64,000 bases of DNA, taken from Rhodomicrobium lacus. GTDB lineage: Bacteria > Pseudomonadota > Alphaproteobacteria > Rhizobiales > Rhodomicrobiaceae. Position 1 is the first letter of the stretch. Each line of letters starts with the position of its first letter. This document shows positions 55,781 through 64,000 of the stretch, piece by piece. Made by a program: the position numbers and the translations under genes. The stretch covers positions 1,426,501 to 1,490,500 of the forward strand of contig NZ_RZNF01000012.1 in assembly GCF_003992725.1 (NCBI RefSeq), written 5' to 3'. The notes beneath the pieces were generated by a model. That model was not told the origin of the DNA. It worked only from the letters and a program-made list of their open reading frames with translations, and searched no databases.

Positions 55781-56263
55781 ATGAGTTACGAGTTCGACGC
55801 GAGCCTCATTCATCCCGAACCCGCCGCCGAAGCTTTGCCGCCGGACCTTCGCAATGCCGTCGAAAGCGCGAAGCGGATGCCAAGCGCGTTCGCCAATGCG
55901 AAGCTTCACGGCGAAAACGAACTGCGGCGGCTCGTGCAATCCTGCAATCGCATTGCCTGGGGAACGGTCCCGCCCGATCTCCGAGCGCCAAGCCGAGAGG
56001 AAGCGGATGCGCTCGTCGCCGCGCTCGCGCCCGACGCCCGTGAGAAGCTTCTGGCCGAGGCAAAGCTCGCGGCCGAGCAGCGCCGGTTCGTCGGCATCCT
56101 TCATCTCATCGAGACGGAAGTGGCGGCTCAGAAGGCTGCGGAGTCGGCCGACCGCGCCCGCTACGAAGCGGAGCAACGCGAAATCGCGGAATTCGAAGCC
56201 TTCGACGCGGCGGGAAAGGCCGCCCGCTTCGAGGCTTGGCGCGCAGCGAGAGCCGGCGCCTGA
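55781..56263 (+). CDS. hypothetical charged, coiled-coil-rich protein
   Basis: A 160-residue soluble protein with no signal peptide. The second half is strongly helical and Ala/Glu/Arg-rich (LLAEAKLAAEQRRFVGILHL, KAAESADRARYEAEQREIAE), predicting a coiled coil. The first half contains MPSAFANAKLHGENELRRLVQSCNRIAWGT, which looks structured. I know no function. It is divergent from the EF-G-like gene and 139 bp upstream of the flavin oxidoreductase on the same strand. Codon usage matches the genome, so it appears to be a real gene. Confidence 0.65.
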   Translation: MSYEFDASLIHPEPAAEALPPDLRNAVESAKRMPSAFANAKLHGENELRRLVQSCNRIAWGTVPPDLRAPSREEADALVAALAPDAREKLLAEAKLAAEQRRFVGILHLIETEVAAQKAAESADRARYEAEQREIAEFEAFDAAGKAARFEAWRAARAGA

Positions 56264-56402
56264 GAAAAGAGGCGCCCGCTGATTGCTTGCCCAAAGCTTT
56301 TAACCAACAACATTACCGTGAGCCCAGCCGGCGCGGCTTGCCAAATCGGGCCGCTCGCGCGAAACAGGACGTGCAGGAATCGCGACGGGGAACGGAACGG
56401 CC

Positions 56403-57827
56403 ATGCCTCAGCTTTTGACGCCGGACATCTGCGTGATCGGCGCGGGATCGGGCGGGCTGTCCGCCGCCGCCATCGCCGCTGCCTTCGGTGTCTCCGTGGT
56501 ACTGATCGAGCGCGGCCCGATGGGTGGCGAATGCCTTAACACGGGCTGCGTGCCCTCGAAGGCGTTGCTCGCAGCGGCGAAGCGAGCGCACCAGATCCGC
56601 GACGCCGAGAAATTCGGCATTCGCGCCGGCAATCCCGGCATCGATCACAAAGCCGTCGCGGCGCATGTCGCGGGTGTTGTCGCGGCGATCGCGCCGAACG
56701 ATTCCGTCGAGCGGTTTAATGGCCTCGGCGTGGATGTCATCAAGGCGAGCGCGCGCTTCGTCTCGCCCGACACCGTCGAGGCGGGAGAGTATCAGATCAA
56801 GGCGCGCCGCTTCGTCATAGCCACCGGATCGATCCCCCTCATTCCGCCGATCCCCGTGCTCGACCGCGTACCCTTCTTCACGAACGAGACCATCTTTCAG
56901 AATACGCATCGCCTGCCGCAACTCATCATTCTCGGCGGCGGCCCTGCCGGGCTCGAACTGGCGCAGGCTCACAAGCGGCTCGGCAGCGAGGTGACCGTCG
57001 TCGAGGCGGGCAAGGCGCTCTCGCGAGACGACGACGAGTTGCGGCAGCATCTGCTCGACCGGCTGCGCGATGAAGGCATCCGCGTGCAGGAAAACGCGCG
57101 CGTCGAGAGAATCGAGCCGTTCGGAAACAACATCCGCGTCGTGTTTGCCAATCTAGGCCGGACCTATTCCATTGAGGGCACGCACCTGCTCGTCGCGGTC
57201 GGCCGCGCACCCGCCGTCGCCGACCTTAACCTCGAAGCCGCCGGGATTGATTACAGCGAGCGCGGCATTCAGGTCTCAAGCGGGCTTCGCACCTCCAACT
57301 CGCGTGTGTACGCCATCGGCGACGTGACAGGCGAAGTCAACCTCACGCACGCCGCAAACTATCACGCGTCCATCGTCATCAAGAACGCGCTTTTCCGGCT
57401 TCCGGCGAGGGCCGATCATTCGACCATCCCGTGGGTGACGTTCACCGACCCCGAAGTCGCCCACGTGGGATTGACTGAAGACGCGGCCCGCGCGCGCTAC
57501 GGCAAGCTTGCCATCCTTCGATGGCCCTATGCCGAGAACGACCGCGCCCAGGCTGAGCGCGAGACGAGCGGCTTTGTGAAGGTCATAGCGTCGCGCGGCG
57601 GCAAGATCCTCGGAGCCGGAATTGTCGGCGCGCAGGCTGGCGAACTCATACAGATGTGGAGCCTCGCCATGCAGAAAGGCATATCCCTCAAGGCGATGCA
57701 GAGCATCGTGGTGCCTTATCCCACGCTCTCGGAAATGAACAAAAGAGCCGCCCTGAACTATTTTGCACCGACCGCGCAGAACCCCATTCTGCGACGCATC
57801 ATTGGACTGCTTGCGAAATTCCGCTGA
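56403..57827 (+). CDS. FAD-dependent pyridine nucleotide-disulfide oxidoreductase
   Basis: A 474-residue class I flavin disulfide reductase (dihydrolipoamide dehydrogenase/mercuric reductase family). The FAD-binding GAGSGGLSAA, the redox-active disulfide GGECLNTGCVPSKAL (Cys44, Cys49), the NAD(P)H-binding LGGGPAGLELAQ and the second FAD motif YAIGDVTG are all intact. The C-terminal dimer-interface motif reads PYPTLSEMNKRAA: the base His of lipoamide dehydrogenases is Tyr. There is no second cysteine pair as in MerA. It is therefore neither a typical Lpd nor a complete mercuric reductase, and the substrate is unknown. The histidine kinase gene follows 35 bp later. Confidence 0.9.
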   Translation: MPQLLTPDICVIGAGSGGLSAAAIAAAFGVSVVLIERGPMGGECLNTGCVPSKALLAAAKRAHQIRDAEKFGIRAGNPGIDHKAVAAHVAGVVAAIAPNDSVERFNGLGVDVIKASARFVSPDTVEAGEYQIKARRFVIATGSIPLIPPIPVLDRVPFFTNETIFQNTHRLPQLIILGGGPAGLELAQAHKRLGSEVTVVEAGKALSRDDDELRQHLLDRLRDEGIRVQENARVERIEPFGNNIRVVFANLGRTYSIEGTHLLVAVGRAPAVADLNLEAAGIDYSERGIQVSSGLRTSNSRVYAIGDVTGEVNLTHAANYHASIVIKNALFRLPARADHSTIPWVTFTDPEVAHVGLTEDAARARYGKLAILRWPYAENDRAQAERETSGFVKVIASRGGKILGAGIVGAQAGELIQMWSLAMQKGISLKAMQSIVVPYPTLSEMNKRAALNYFAPTAQNPILRRIIGLLAKFR

Positions 57828-57862
57828 TTCGCGTTATTTAGAAGCGTTGGCAACAGGGTTCT

Positions 57863-59386
57863 TTGACGCGTTTGGACACCCGGGCTTCAAAAGATCGCGA
57901 GCACGGCGGAGCGCATTTTGCGCTGGACCGCGAAGAGAAGCGTGCACCCTCGAAAATCGGCTCCATCAGAACGAGCCTTCCGGCAAGGCTCCTGTTCATG
58001 ACGATCCTGTTCGTGATGGTGGCCGAAGTGCTCATTTTCGTTCCCTCCGTCGCGACCTTCCGAAAGAACTGGCTGATGGAACGCGTCGTTGCCGCGAAGG
58101 TGGCAGCGCTCGCGCTTGAGGCGTCGGGCGGCGCGGAACTTCCCGAACGGCTTCGTCAAGAGCTGCTGACGACAGCGGGCGTCCATGCGGTGTCGGTGCG
58201 CCGCCCTGAAGTGCGCCGTCTCGTTCTCGGCATGCCCGACGAAAAACCGGTGGCGGAGGTTTTCGATCTTCGCGACAGGAATGTGGTTCAATTGATCCCC
58301 GATGCGCTCGCCGCACTGATTGCCCCACCGGGCCGTCTGATCCGCGTCATCGCCGCGCCCGACATCCTGCGCGCTGACGAAGAGATCGACGTCGTCATCG
58401 ACGAAACGCCGCTCCGGGCGGCGGAGTGGCGTTATGCCCGGAACATCTTCTGGCTTTCGATCATCATCGCGATCATGACCTCGGCGGCCGTCTATCTCGC
58501 GCTGTCCAGACTTCTCGTCGCGCCGATGATGCGCATCACGCGCAACATGGTTTCCTATCGCGAAAACCCGGAGGATATGACGCGGATCATAACGCCGAGC
58601 GGGCGCGACGACGAAGTTGGCGTTGCCGAGAAGGAACTCGCCAACCTGCAAACGCAGCTCTCCGGGCTCCTGCGCGAAAAGGCGAGGCTGGCGAACGTCG
58701 GGTTGGCCGTCTCGAAGATCAATCACGACCTGCGCAACATTCTCGCCAGCGCGCAACTTGTTTCGGATCGCCTCGCCACCGTGCCAGACCCGACCGTGCA
58801 GCGCTTTGTGCCGCGCCTGATCCGGGCGCTCGATCGGGCGATCATGCTGTGCACCAACACGATGAAATACGGGCGGGGCGGGGAAACGCCACCGAACCGC
58901 ACCCGCGTTGCCCTTGCACCTCTCGTCGAAGAGGTCACGGAGAGCCTCGGCGTCGAGGAATTGAAGAGCGTCCGCCTGATCGTCGACGTCTCTCCGAAGA
59001 TCGAGCTTTATGCCGACCGCGATCAGATTTTCCGCGTGCTCGCCAATCTCGTGCGGAACGCGATGGAAGCCTTGCGAGAAGCCGAGCCCGCTCCCGAAGA
59101 CCCTTGCGTGAAGATCAGCGCCACCCAGGAGGGCAGGCGCGCGGTCATCAAGGTGAGCGACAACGGGCCGGGGGTGCCAGCCAAGGCGCAGGAAAATCTG
59201 TTCAAGGCGTTCCAGAGCGTAGCCAAGGCGGACGGCAACGGCCTCGGCCTCGTGATCAGCGCCGAACTCGTCCGCGCGCATGGCGGCGACATCCGTCTGG
59301 AGGACTCGCCCAAAGGGGCGTCCTTCGTGGTGACATTGCCCACGGCGGTCGGGGTAAAAAAGCGCGCATTCGAGAAGGCCGCGTAG
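57863..59386 (+). CDS. membrane sensor histidine kinase
   Basis: The 507-residue kinase has a first membrane segment at about 41-61, a periplasmic sensor part of about 125 residues, a second segment (about 194-214) and a HAMP linker. The H-box SKINHDLRNIL has the phospho-accepting His at 288. The N-box is NLVRNAMEAL, followed by G1 DNGPGVP and G2 ADGNGLGL. No response-regulator gene is adjacent, so its partner is elsewhere. It follows the flavin oxidoreductase by 35 bp and may be in the same transcript. The start is a TTG with AGGG just upstream. No ATG occurs before the first membrane segment, so a non-ATG start is needed. Confidence 0.88.
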   Translation: MTRLDTRASKDREHGGAHFALDREEKRAPSKIGSIRTSLPARLLFMTILFVMVAEVLIFVPSVATFRKNWLMERVVAAKVAALALEASGGAELPERLRQELLTTAGVHAVSVRRPEVRRLVLGMPDEKPVAEVFDLRDRNVVQLIPDALAALIAPPGRLIRVIAAPDILRADEEIDVVIDETPLRAAEWRYARNIFWLSIIIAIMTSAAVYLALSRLLVAPMMRITRNMVSYRENPEDMTRIITPSGRDDEVGVAEKELANLQTQLSGLLREKARLANVGLAVSKINHDLRNILASAQLVSDRLATVPDPTVQRFVPRLIRALDRAIMLCTNTMKYGRGGETPPNRTRVALAPLVEEVTESLGVEELKSVRLIVDVSPKIELYADRDQIFRVLANLVRNAMEALREAEPAPEDPCVKISATQEGRRAVIKVSDNGPGVPAKAQENLFKAFQSVAKADGNGLGLVISAELVRAHGGDIRLEDSPKGASFVVTLPTAVGVKKRAFEKAA

Positions 59387-59761
59387 AAAAGCGCGACGGC
59401 GATATCTTGAGGATGGGCTTACGGGCTCCGGTTGATCACCCGAAGACACCCGCATGGATCGGCTGGACCCGATTCGACGCGTCGAAGCCGATCGTCACCG
59501 GTGTCCCTCGTCCCGCGTCCGATTCGTGCACGGCGCTGCCGCTTCGCTTGTGCGCTATCCTCGCGGAAGCGCCAACCTCGCCATGTCTTCCTCTTGCATC
59601 GCAAGCTCTGCCGCTCTTTATATTTCGTTGGCGATACCTGGATCAGCCCGCGTTCGATGGAAACATCGGAATGAGGGTAGCTGGCCAAGACGGGTTGGAA
59701 CTGACGGTGCCTCCAGCGGCGGCTGATCGAGGGTAAATTCACTGCTCCACGGGGTCTTTCC
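59387..59761 (+). other. 375-bp intergenic region
   Basis: No gene is supported between the histidine kinase and the protease genes. Short frames on both strands look like shadows. The region should hold the protease promoter, but I see no clear promoter or operator motif. Confidence 0.4.
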
Positions 59762-61171
59762 ATGCTCTATTCGGCTGCCGTTCGAACGAGTTTCGTGCTT
59801 GCCGTCCTTCTGGCACTACCCGCTGCCTCTTTCGCGCAGGCGGTGAAAAAGGCGCCCGAGACGCGCGAGCAGGTCGTTTTCTCCTATGCGCCGGTGGTCA
59901 AGGCGGCGGCGCCCGCCGTCGTCAACGTCTACGTCCGCCAGCGCGTGCGCCGCGACAGCGCCTTCAACAATCCGATCTTCGAAGAGTTTTTCGGCCACGG
60001 CTTCGGGCGCAGCGAGCGCGCGCAAAATTCGCTCGGTTCCGGGGTGATCGTGACGCCGAACGGCGTGGTTGTCACCAATAACCACGTCGTGCAGGGAGAC
60101 GCCGGCACGGAAATCAAGATCGCTCTCGCCGACGCCCGCGAGTTCGATGCGAAGGTCTTGCTCAAGGACGAGCGCACCGATCTTGCCGTTTTGCAGATCA
60201 AGGGCTCCGACATCGAATTTCCGTATGTCGGCCTCGCCGATGCCGATCAGCTCGAAGTGGGCGACATGGTGCTCGCCATCGGCAATCCTTTCGGCGTCGG
60301 GCAGACGGTGACGAGCGGCATCGTCTCGGCGCTGGCGCGCACGCGCGTCGGGATATCGGACTATCAGTTCTTCATCCAGACCGACGCGGCGATCAACCCC
60401 GGCAATTCGGGCGGCGCTCTCGTCGACATGCAGGGGCGGCTCGTCGGCATCAACACCGCGATCTTCTCCAAGAGCGGCGGCAGTCAGGGCATCGGCTTCG
60501 CGATCCCGTCGAACATGGTCCGGCTTGTTGTCGAGTCCGCGTTGCAGGGCGGTTCCGGTGTGCGGCGGCCATGGCTCGGGGCGAGCATCGCTGAGCTGAC
60601 GCCGCAGATTGCTGACGCGGTCGGTCTCGACCGCACGACGGGCGTGCTCGTCGCAGCGGTAACGGACGGCGGTCCGGCTGCGAGCGCGGGCATCCGTCCG
60701 GGCGACATCGTGCTTGCGGTCGACGGCAAGGATGTCTCCGACGCCAACGCCTTCCAGTATCGTTTCACGACGAAGGGCACCTCGGGCGAAGTGAGCCTCG
60801 ACGTTTTGCGCACAGGCACGCGCCGCAAGGTTTCCATCCCGCTCATGGTCGCGCCCGAAACGACGCCGCGCGATCTGCGCGACATCAACGGCAACAACCC
60901 GTTCGGTGGCGCGAAGGTGGCGAACCTGTCGCCCGCCGTCGCGGAGGAGCTGTCGATCAACGAGACGAGCGGCGTTGTCGTGGTCGAAACGGAAGCCTAT
61001 TCCATCGCGCGTCGCCTCGGGATCAAGCCGGGCGATATCGTGGCAGAGATCAACGGCGAGAAAATCGAAACCACGCGCGCGCTTGAAAAGATCGTCGGCA
61101 AGGGGGCGCGTGTGTGGCGTCTGGGTATCCGGCGCGGCGGCCAGACAATCCGAACCGTGATCGCGGGATAG
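59762..61171 (+). CDS. periplasmic serine protease DegP/HtrA family
   Basis: The 469-residue HtrA-type protease begins with a signal peptide (residues 1-26, cleavage near FAQA). The chymotrypsin-like domain has the full triad: His108 (TNNHVV), Asp140 (DERTDLAVL) and Ser216 (NPGNSGGAL). Two PDZ domains follow (about 280-370 and 380-465, with GGPAASAGIRPGDIVLAVDG and IARRLGIKPGDIVAEING). It should degrade or refold misfolded envelope proteins in the periplasm. It is a stand-alone gene; the ABC ATPase gene follows after 84 bp. Whether it is a DegP or DegQ type is not decidable here. Confidence 0.95.
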   Translation: MLYSAAVRTSFVLAVLLALPAASFAQAVKKAPETREQVVFSYAPVVKAAAPAVVNVYVRQRVRRDSAFNNPIFEEFFGHGFGRSERAQNSLGSGVIVTPNGVVVTNNHVVQGDAGTEIKIALADAREFDAKVLLKDERTDLAVLQIKGSDIEFPYVGLADADQLEVGDMVLAIGNPFGVGQTVTSGIVSALARTRVGISDYQFFIQTDAAINPGNSGGALVDMQGRLVGINTAIFSKSGGSQGIGFAIPSNMVRLVVESALQGGSGVRRPWLGASIAELTPQIADAVGLDRTTGVLVAAVTDGGPAASAGIRPGDIVLAVDGKDVSDANAFQYRFTTKGTSGEVSLDVLRTGTRRKVSIPLMVAPETTPRDLRDINGNNPFGGAKVANLSPAVAEELSINETSGVVVVETEAYSIARRLGIKPGDIVAEINGEKIETTRALEKIVGKGARVWRLGIRRGGQTIRTVIAG

Positions 61172-61255
61172 GACGCCGCTTCCGCGATTGCACGGTCGCG
61201 GCCTTTCCGCAAGAATACCATCAGCGCAGGCGACGAACCGGAGGCAACCGACGAT

Positions 61256-62011
61256 ATGGCGCTCGCTCTCGAAGACGTAACATTGAAAGCCGGGCGCGCG
61301 ACGCTCCTGAAAGGTGTGTCGCTCGCTGTGGAGCCGGGCCGTGTGACGGCGGTGCTCGGGCCGAACGGCGCGGGCAAATCCACCGCGCTGTCGGTTCTGG
61401 CGGGCGATCTGAAGCCGCAAGGCGGGCGCGTCGTGATTGAGGGGCGCGACATGGCGGCCATGTCCAAGAGCGAGCTGGCGCGGGTTCGCGCGGTCGTCGG
61501 CCAGCATGCCGCGATGAGCTTTCCGCTGACGGCTTACGAGGTGGTTGCGCTGGGCGCGCATCCCTTCGCCGGGCCGGAGCGCGACGACATCGTCGAGGAA
61601 TCGATGGCGGCGATGGACGTGCTGCACCTTGCCGGGCGCGATTACCCCACCCTGTCCGGCGGCGAGCGACAGCGCATCCAGATCGCCCGCGCGCTCGTGC
61701 AGCTTCGCCCAGCGGCGAGGGATGGCGCGCGCCGCTATCTGCTGATGGATGAGCCGACCGCGCATCTCGATCTGAAGCACAAGATTCTCGCACTCGAATG
61801 CGCGCGCGCTTTCGCGGATGCGGGCGGCGGCGTGCTGTGCATTCTGCACGATCTCGGGCTCGCGCAGGAATTTTCCGACGAGATCGTGTTGCTGAAGGCC
61901 GGCGCGGTCTTCTCCGATGGCTCTTCCGGCAACAGGCTGACGGGCGAAACGATCTCGGCGCTGTTCGAAATTCCGGTTTGGCGGTCCAGGTCGCTTCTCG
62001 CGTCTCTGTGA
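61256..62011 (+). CDS. hmuV: HmuV-like heme ABC transporter ATP-binding protein
   Basis: A 251-residue ABC ATPase of the HmuV type. Walker A is GPNGAGKS (residues 35-42), followed by the Q-loop VVGQHAAMSF, the signature LSGGERQRIQIARAL, Walker B RYLLMDEPTAHLD, and the H-loop in LHDLGLAQEF. The AARDGARRYLLMDEP insertion just before Walker B is characteristic of HmuV. It would energise heme import with the HmuTU binding protein and permease, which are not in this window. It starts 84 bp after the protease gene, and a glycosyltransferase follows by 34 bp, so it is an orphan subunit. A Fur or heme box is not visible. Confidence 0.85.
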   Translation: MALALEDVTLKAGRATLLKGVSLAVEPGRVTAVLGPNGAGKSTALSVLAGDLKPQGGRVVIEGRDMAAMSKSELARVRAVVGQHAAMSFPLTAYEVVALGAHPFAGPERDDIVEESMAAMDVLHLAGRDYPTLSGGERQRIQIARALVQLRPAARDGARRYLLMDEPTAHLDLKHKILALECARAFADAGGGVLCILHDLGLAQEFSDEIVLLKAGAVFSDGSSGNRLTGETISALFEIPVWRSRSLLASL

Positions 62012-62045
62012 CGGCACCGCGCGCCCGATCAAAAGGGGGCTTGGC

Positions 62046-63104
62046 GTGACGCGCTTCATCTTCGCGTTTTCCGGCGACCTCGAAACACCGACCGGCAATT
62101 ACGCTTACGCGCGCAAGATCCTCCCGCCGCTGAAGGCACGGCTCGGCCTTGAGCCGTTGGCGCTGCCCGCCGGGTTTCCGCTCGCGTCAGGCGATACGAT
62201 GCGTGAAGCGCTGGCGGTTCTGAGGGCTGCTTCTGGCCCCGACACGGTTCTGTTTCTCGACGGCCTCGTCGGCTCTGCACTTCCGGCCGATGCGCTGGGC
62301 GCGATCGCGGGCGCGAAAGTCGCGCTCGTGCATCACCCGCTGGCGCTCGAAGACGGGCTCGACGCGTCGACGAAGGCGCGTTTGCTTCGCAGCGAGGCGG
62401 ATGCGCTTGCGCTCGCCGATGCCATCATCGTGCCGAGCGAAGGCACCGCGCGCGACCTCGCCCGCATCTTCGACGTTCCGCCCGCAAGGCTTGCCGTCGC
62501 GCTGCCCGGCGTGCTCAGAGGGGTTCGCGCCGGGGGATCGGCGCCGCACGATCCGCTGCACATCGTCAGCGCGGGAACGCTCACGCCCCGCAAGGGCCAT
62601 GCGGTGCTGGTCGATGCTCTGGCGCAAATCGCGGACCTGACGTGGCGCGCGACCATTGCGGGGGCGCTCGATCTTTCGCCCGAAACTGCGGCAGCGGTTC
62701 GAGCCAAGATCGCGGCGCATGGACTTGGCGACCGGGTGCGGCTCGCGGGACATGTCGATGAGGCCGCGCTTTCGGCGGTTTATGCCTCCGGCGATATCTT
62801 CGCGCTGGCGAGCTTCCATGAGGGCTATGGCATGGTTTTCGCGGAGGCGATGGCACACGGGTTGCCCGTCGTGGCTTCGGGCGACGGCGCGGTTCGCGAT
62901 ACGGTTCCGGGCGAAGCGGGCCTTGTCTGCGCGGCGGGCGATGCGGATGCTATCGCTGCGGCGCTTCGGTCGCTGAGTATCGATGCGGGACTTCGCCGGA
63001 GGATGGCCGAGTCTGCCTGGCGTCACGGGCAGACGCTTCCGAGCTGGGACGCTTGCGCTGCGATCATCGCGCGGGTGCTAGAAAAAGTCGCCCACCTCGG
63101 TTGA
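62046..63104 (+). CDS. GT4-family glycosyltransferase
   Basis: The 352-residue protein has the GT-B fold of family GT4. The N-terminal half lacks clear acceptor motifs. The C-terminal Rossmann half carries VSAGTLTPRKGHAVLVDAL (donor-site K), the ASFHEGYGMVFAEAMAHGLP motif with the E-x7-E pattern, and VVASGDGAVRDTV. It probably transfers a sugar from a nucleotide donor to a lipid, polysaccharide or other acceptor in the cytoplasm. The start is a GTG. A strong terminator follows 75 bp downstream, so the HmuV-like gene and this gene may form one unit. Confidence 0.87.
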   Translation: MTRFIFAFSGDLETPTGNYAYARKILPPLKARLGLEPLALPAGFPLASGDTMREALAVLRAASGPDTVLFLDGLVGSALPADALGAIAGAKVALVHHPLALEDGLDASTKARLLRSEADALALADAIIVPSEGTARDLARIFDVPPARLAVALPGVLRGVRAGGSAPHDPLHIVSAGTLTPRKGHAVLVDALAQIADLTWRATIAGALDLSPETAAAVRAKIAAHGLGDRVRLAGHVDEAALSAVYASGDIFALASFHEGYGMVFAEAMAHGLPVVASGDGAVRDTVPGEAGLVCAAGDADAIAAALRSLSIDAGLRRRMAESAWRHGQTLPSWDACAAIIARVLEKVAHLG

Positions 63105-63179
63105 AGGGAACGGAAACGCCGCGAAGTCGACAATCCGCCGCCTCGCGGGATTACCGGGCACATCCCGCGCGCAAGATGG

Positions 63180-63204
63180 AAACCCGGCTTCAAGCCGGGT
63201 TTTT
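63180..63204. terminator. intrinsic terminator between convergent genes
   Basis: AAACCCGGC (63180-63188), loop TTCAA, GCCGGGTTT (63194-63202) with further Ts. The plus-strand T-tract is better than the minus-strand one, but it may serve both the glycosyltransferase and the convergent gene. Confidence 0.9.
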
Positions 63205-63217
63205 CAAAATTCGCAGC

Positions 63218-63706
63218 CTATTTCTTTTCAGGCTGTTGCGCGGCGGATTCCTCTTCCTTCGGGGCGTCCTTCACCTGAACGTCGCCCTTGGCGTTGATCG
63301 TCACCAGCGCGCCGATGTCGGCGTTCGAGTTGCTGTCATAGCTTGTCACGCGCCACGTGACTTCGTTCTCGGTGCCATCCTCTTCGACCGCGAGAAAGGC
63401 ATTCGGCAGCTTCTTGTCCGCGATCTGCTTCACGGGAACGGTTTTGAACACCTTCGAGGTGTTGCCGTCCGCGCTGACGGACATGAGTTGCAGCACGAGA
63501 TGGGCCTGCGTCGTATCGCCCGCCGGTACCGTAAGCACGGTGGCGCGGAACACGCCCGACACGTCGGATTCCGACCACGTGCCGGCCGTTGCGACCTCGG
63601 TCACCTCAGGCGGGATCGAAAGCGTAAGTTTTTCCGCGTCTTGTGCCCGCGCGGACGAAAGTGCTAGACAGGCCACAATAATTGTTGCGGCGATTCTGGC
63701 GTGCAT
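63218..63706 (-). CDS. exported hypothetical protein
   Basis: A 162-residue protein with a clear signal peptide (MHARIAATIIVACLALSSARA, cleavage near residue 21). The mature part is beta-rich: GTWSESDVSGVFRATVLTVP, HLVLQLMSVSADG, EVTWRVTSYD. It ends in a charged disordered tail (KDAPKEEESAAQQPEKK). It is likely periplasmic. No family is recognised. It is convergent with the glycosyltransferase gene and divergent from the phosphatidylserine decarboxylase gene, with which it shares a 188-bp promoter region. Confidence 0.7.
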   Translation of the reverse strand: MHARIAATIIVACLALSSARAQDAEKLTLSIPPEVTEVATAGTWSESDVSGVFRATVLTVPAGDTTQAHLVLQLMSVSADGNTSKVFKTVPVKQIADKKLPNAFLAVEEDGTENEVTWRVTSYDSNSNADIGALVTINAKGDVQVKDAPKEEESAAQQPEKK

Positions 63707-63894
63707 TGAATTCTCCCAAGGAACAGCGAGGCTGACCCGATCGGTACCGCGGCGCTTTTAACGGGTTGGATATGCGTCGGTTGTGACAATTGCGTGTCAG
63801 CGTGCCCAAGACCATCCTGACGACAGTTACATTCTGTGACATCGAAATCAAGAACCGCGATCAGCGGTTTAACACAACTTGCCGGGGGATTATA

Positions 63895-64000
63895 GTGGCT
63901 GGACCTAATGCACTCTCTCAGTTTCAGGCGATCTTTTCGCCTATCCATAAAGATGGTTATAAATTCGTAGGCATCGCGGCGGCGGTCACGCTCGTCGCGT
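63895..64000 (+). CDS. psd: phosphatidylserine decarboxylase proenzyme, 5' end
   Basis: Only the first 35 codons are in the window. They start with GTG preceded by GGGGG and read FSPIHKDGYKFVGIAAAVTL, matching the conserved N-terminal PIHxxGxxF segment and membrane-anchoring helix of alphaproteobacterial phosphatidylserine decarboxylases. These pyruvoyl enzymes convert phosphatidylserine to phosphatidylethanolamine at the inner membrane after self-cleavage at a C-terminal motif outside this window. In related genomes pssA often follows. Identification rests on a short piece and is moderately confident. Confidence 0.72.
   Translation, partial: MAGPNALSQFQAIFSPIHKDGYKFVGIAAAVTLVA

Overview
The window looks like a GC-rich alphaproteobacterial chromosome, most likely Hyphomicrobiales (Rhizobiales); the genus Rhodomicrobium is only a weak guess. 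The evidence is the mnmG-rsmG-parA-parB chromosome-segregation cluster with an embedded parS site, tRNA-Trp directly before secE-nusG-rplKAJL-rpoBC, a full CtrA-type motif (TTAA-N7-TTAA), and many alphaproteobacterial-style proteins. Mobile DNA is scarce: there is no insertion sequence, no CRISPR array and no rRNA operon.

Layout. 1-5350: 3' end of mnmG, a Vat-type acetyltransferase and a secreted hypothetical gene wedged into the usual operon, then rsmG-parA-parB. 5482-8738: rimO and a CPA2-type cation/proton antiporter on the minus strand. 8865-21482: tRNA-Gly, tRNA-Trp, then secE, nusG, four ribosomal protein genes, rpoB and rpoC, closed by a strong terminator. 21720-34918: housekeeping and small secreted proteins (BON-like repeat protein, alpha/beta hydrolase, lytic transglycosylase, dapA, smpB, a ThDP enzyme, a methyltransferase, a YaiI-type protein, a DEAD-box helicase).

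35537-45508 is the most interesting part. The leftward operon encodes a beta-helix protein, a Tat-exported type I 3-dehydroquinate dehydratase and an OprB-like porin. This combination resembles the quiB/quiC/quiX genes of periplasmic quinate/shikimate catabolism. A LysR-type regulator separates it from a rightward operon with a UbiD-family decarboxylase, a UbiX-type flavin prenyltransferase, a DUF554 membrane protein, a YhbP-like protein and a phenol-MetA-type outer-membrane protein. A 30-bp element (25 of 30 positions identical) lies upstream of both arms in the same orientation relative to transcription, so one regulator probably controls both. The inferred route is dehydroquinate to dehydroshikimate to protocatechuate outside the inner membrane, then non-oxidative decarboxylation, plausibly to catechol, in the cytoplasm.

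45851-52998: a CIRCE heat-shock operator in front of an unknown 92-residue protein, a CzcBA-type heavy-metal efflux pair without an outer-membrane partner, and an AT-rich AbiJ-like (putative abortive infection) gene beside tRNA-Arg. 53512-64000: an unusual EF-G-like GTPase, a flavin disulfide oxidoreductase, a sensor histidine kinase, a DegP/HtrA-type protease, an orphan HmuV-like ATPase, a glycosyltransferase, a secreted hypothetical protein, and the start of a phosphatidylserine decarboxylase gene. Assignments rest on motif recognition by eye; no database search was possible.
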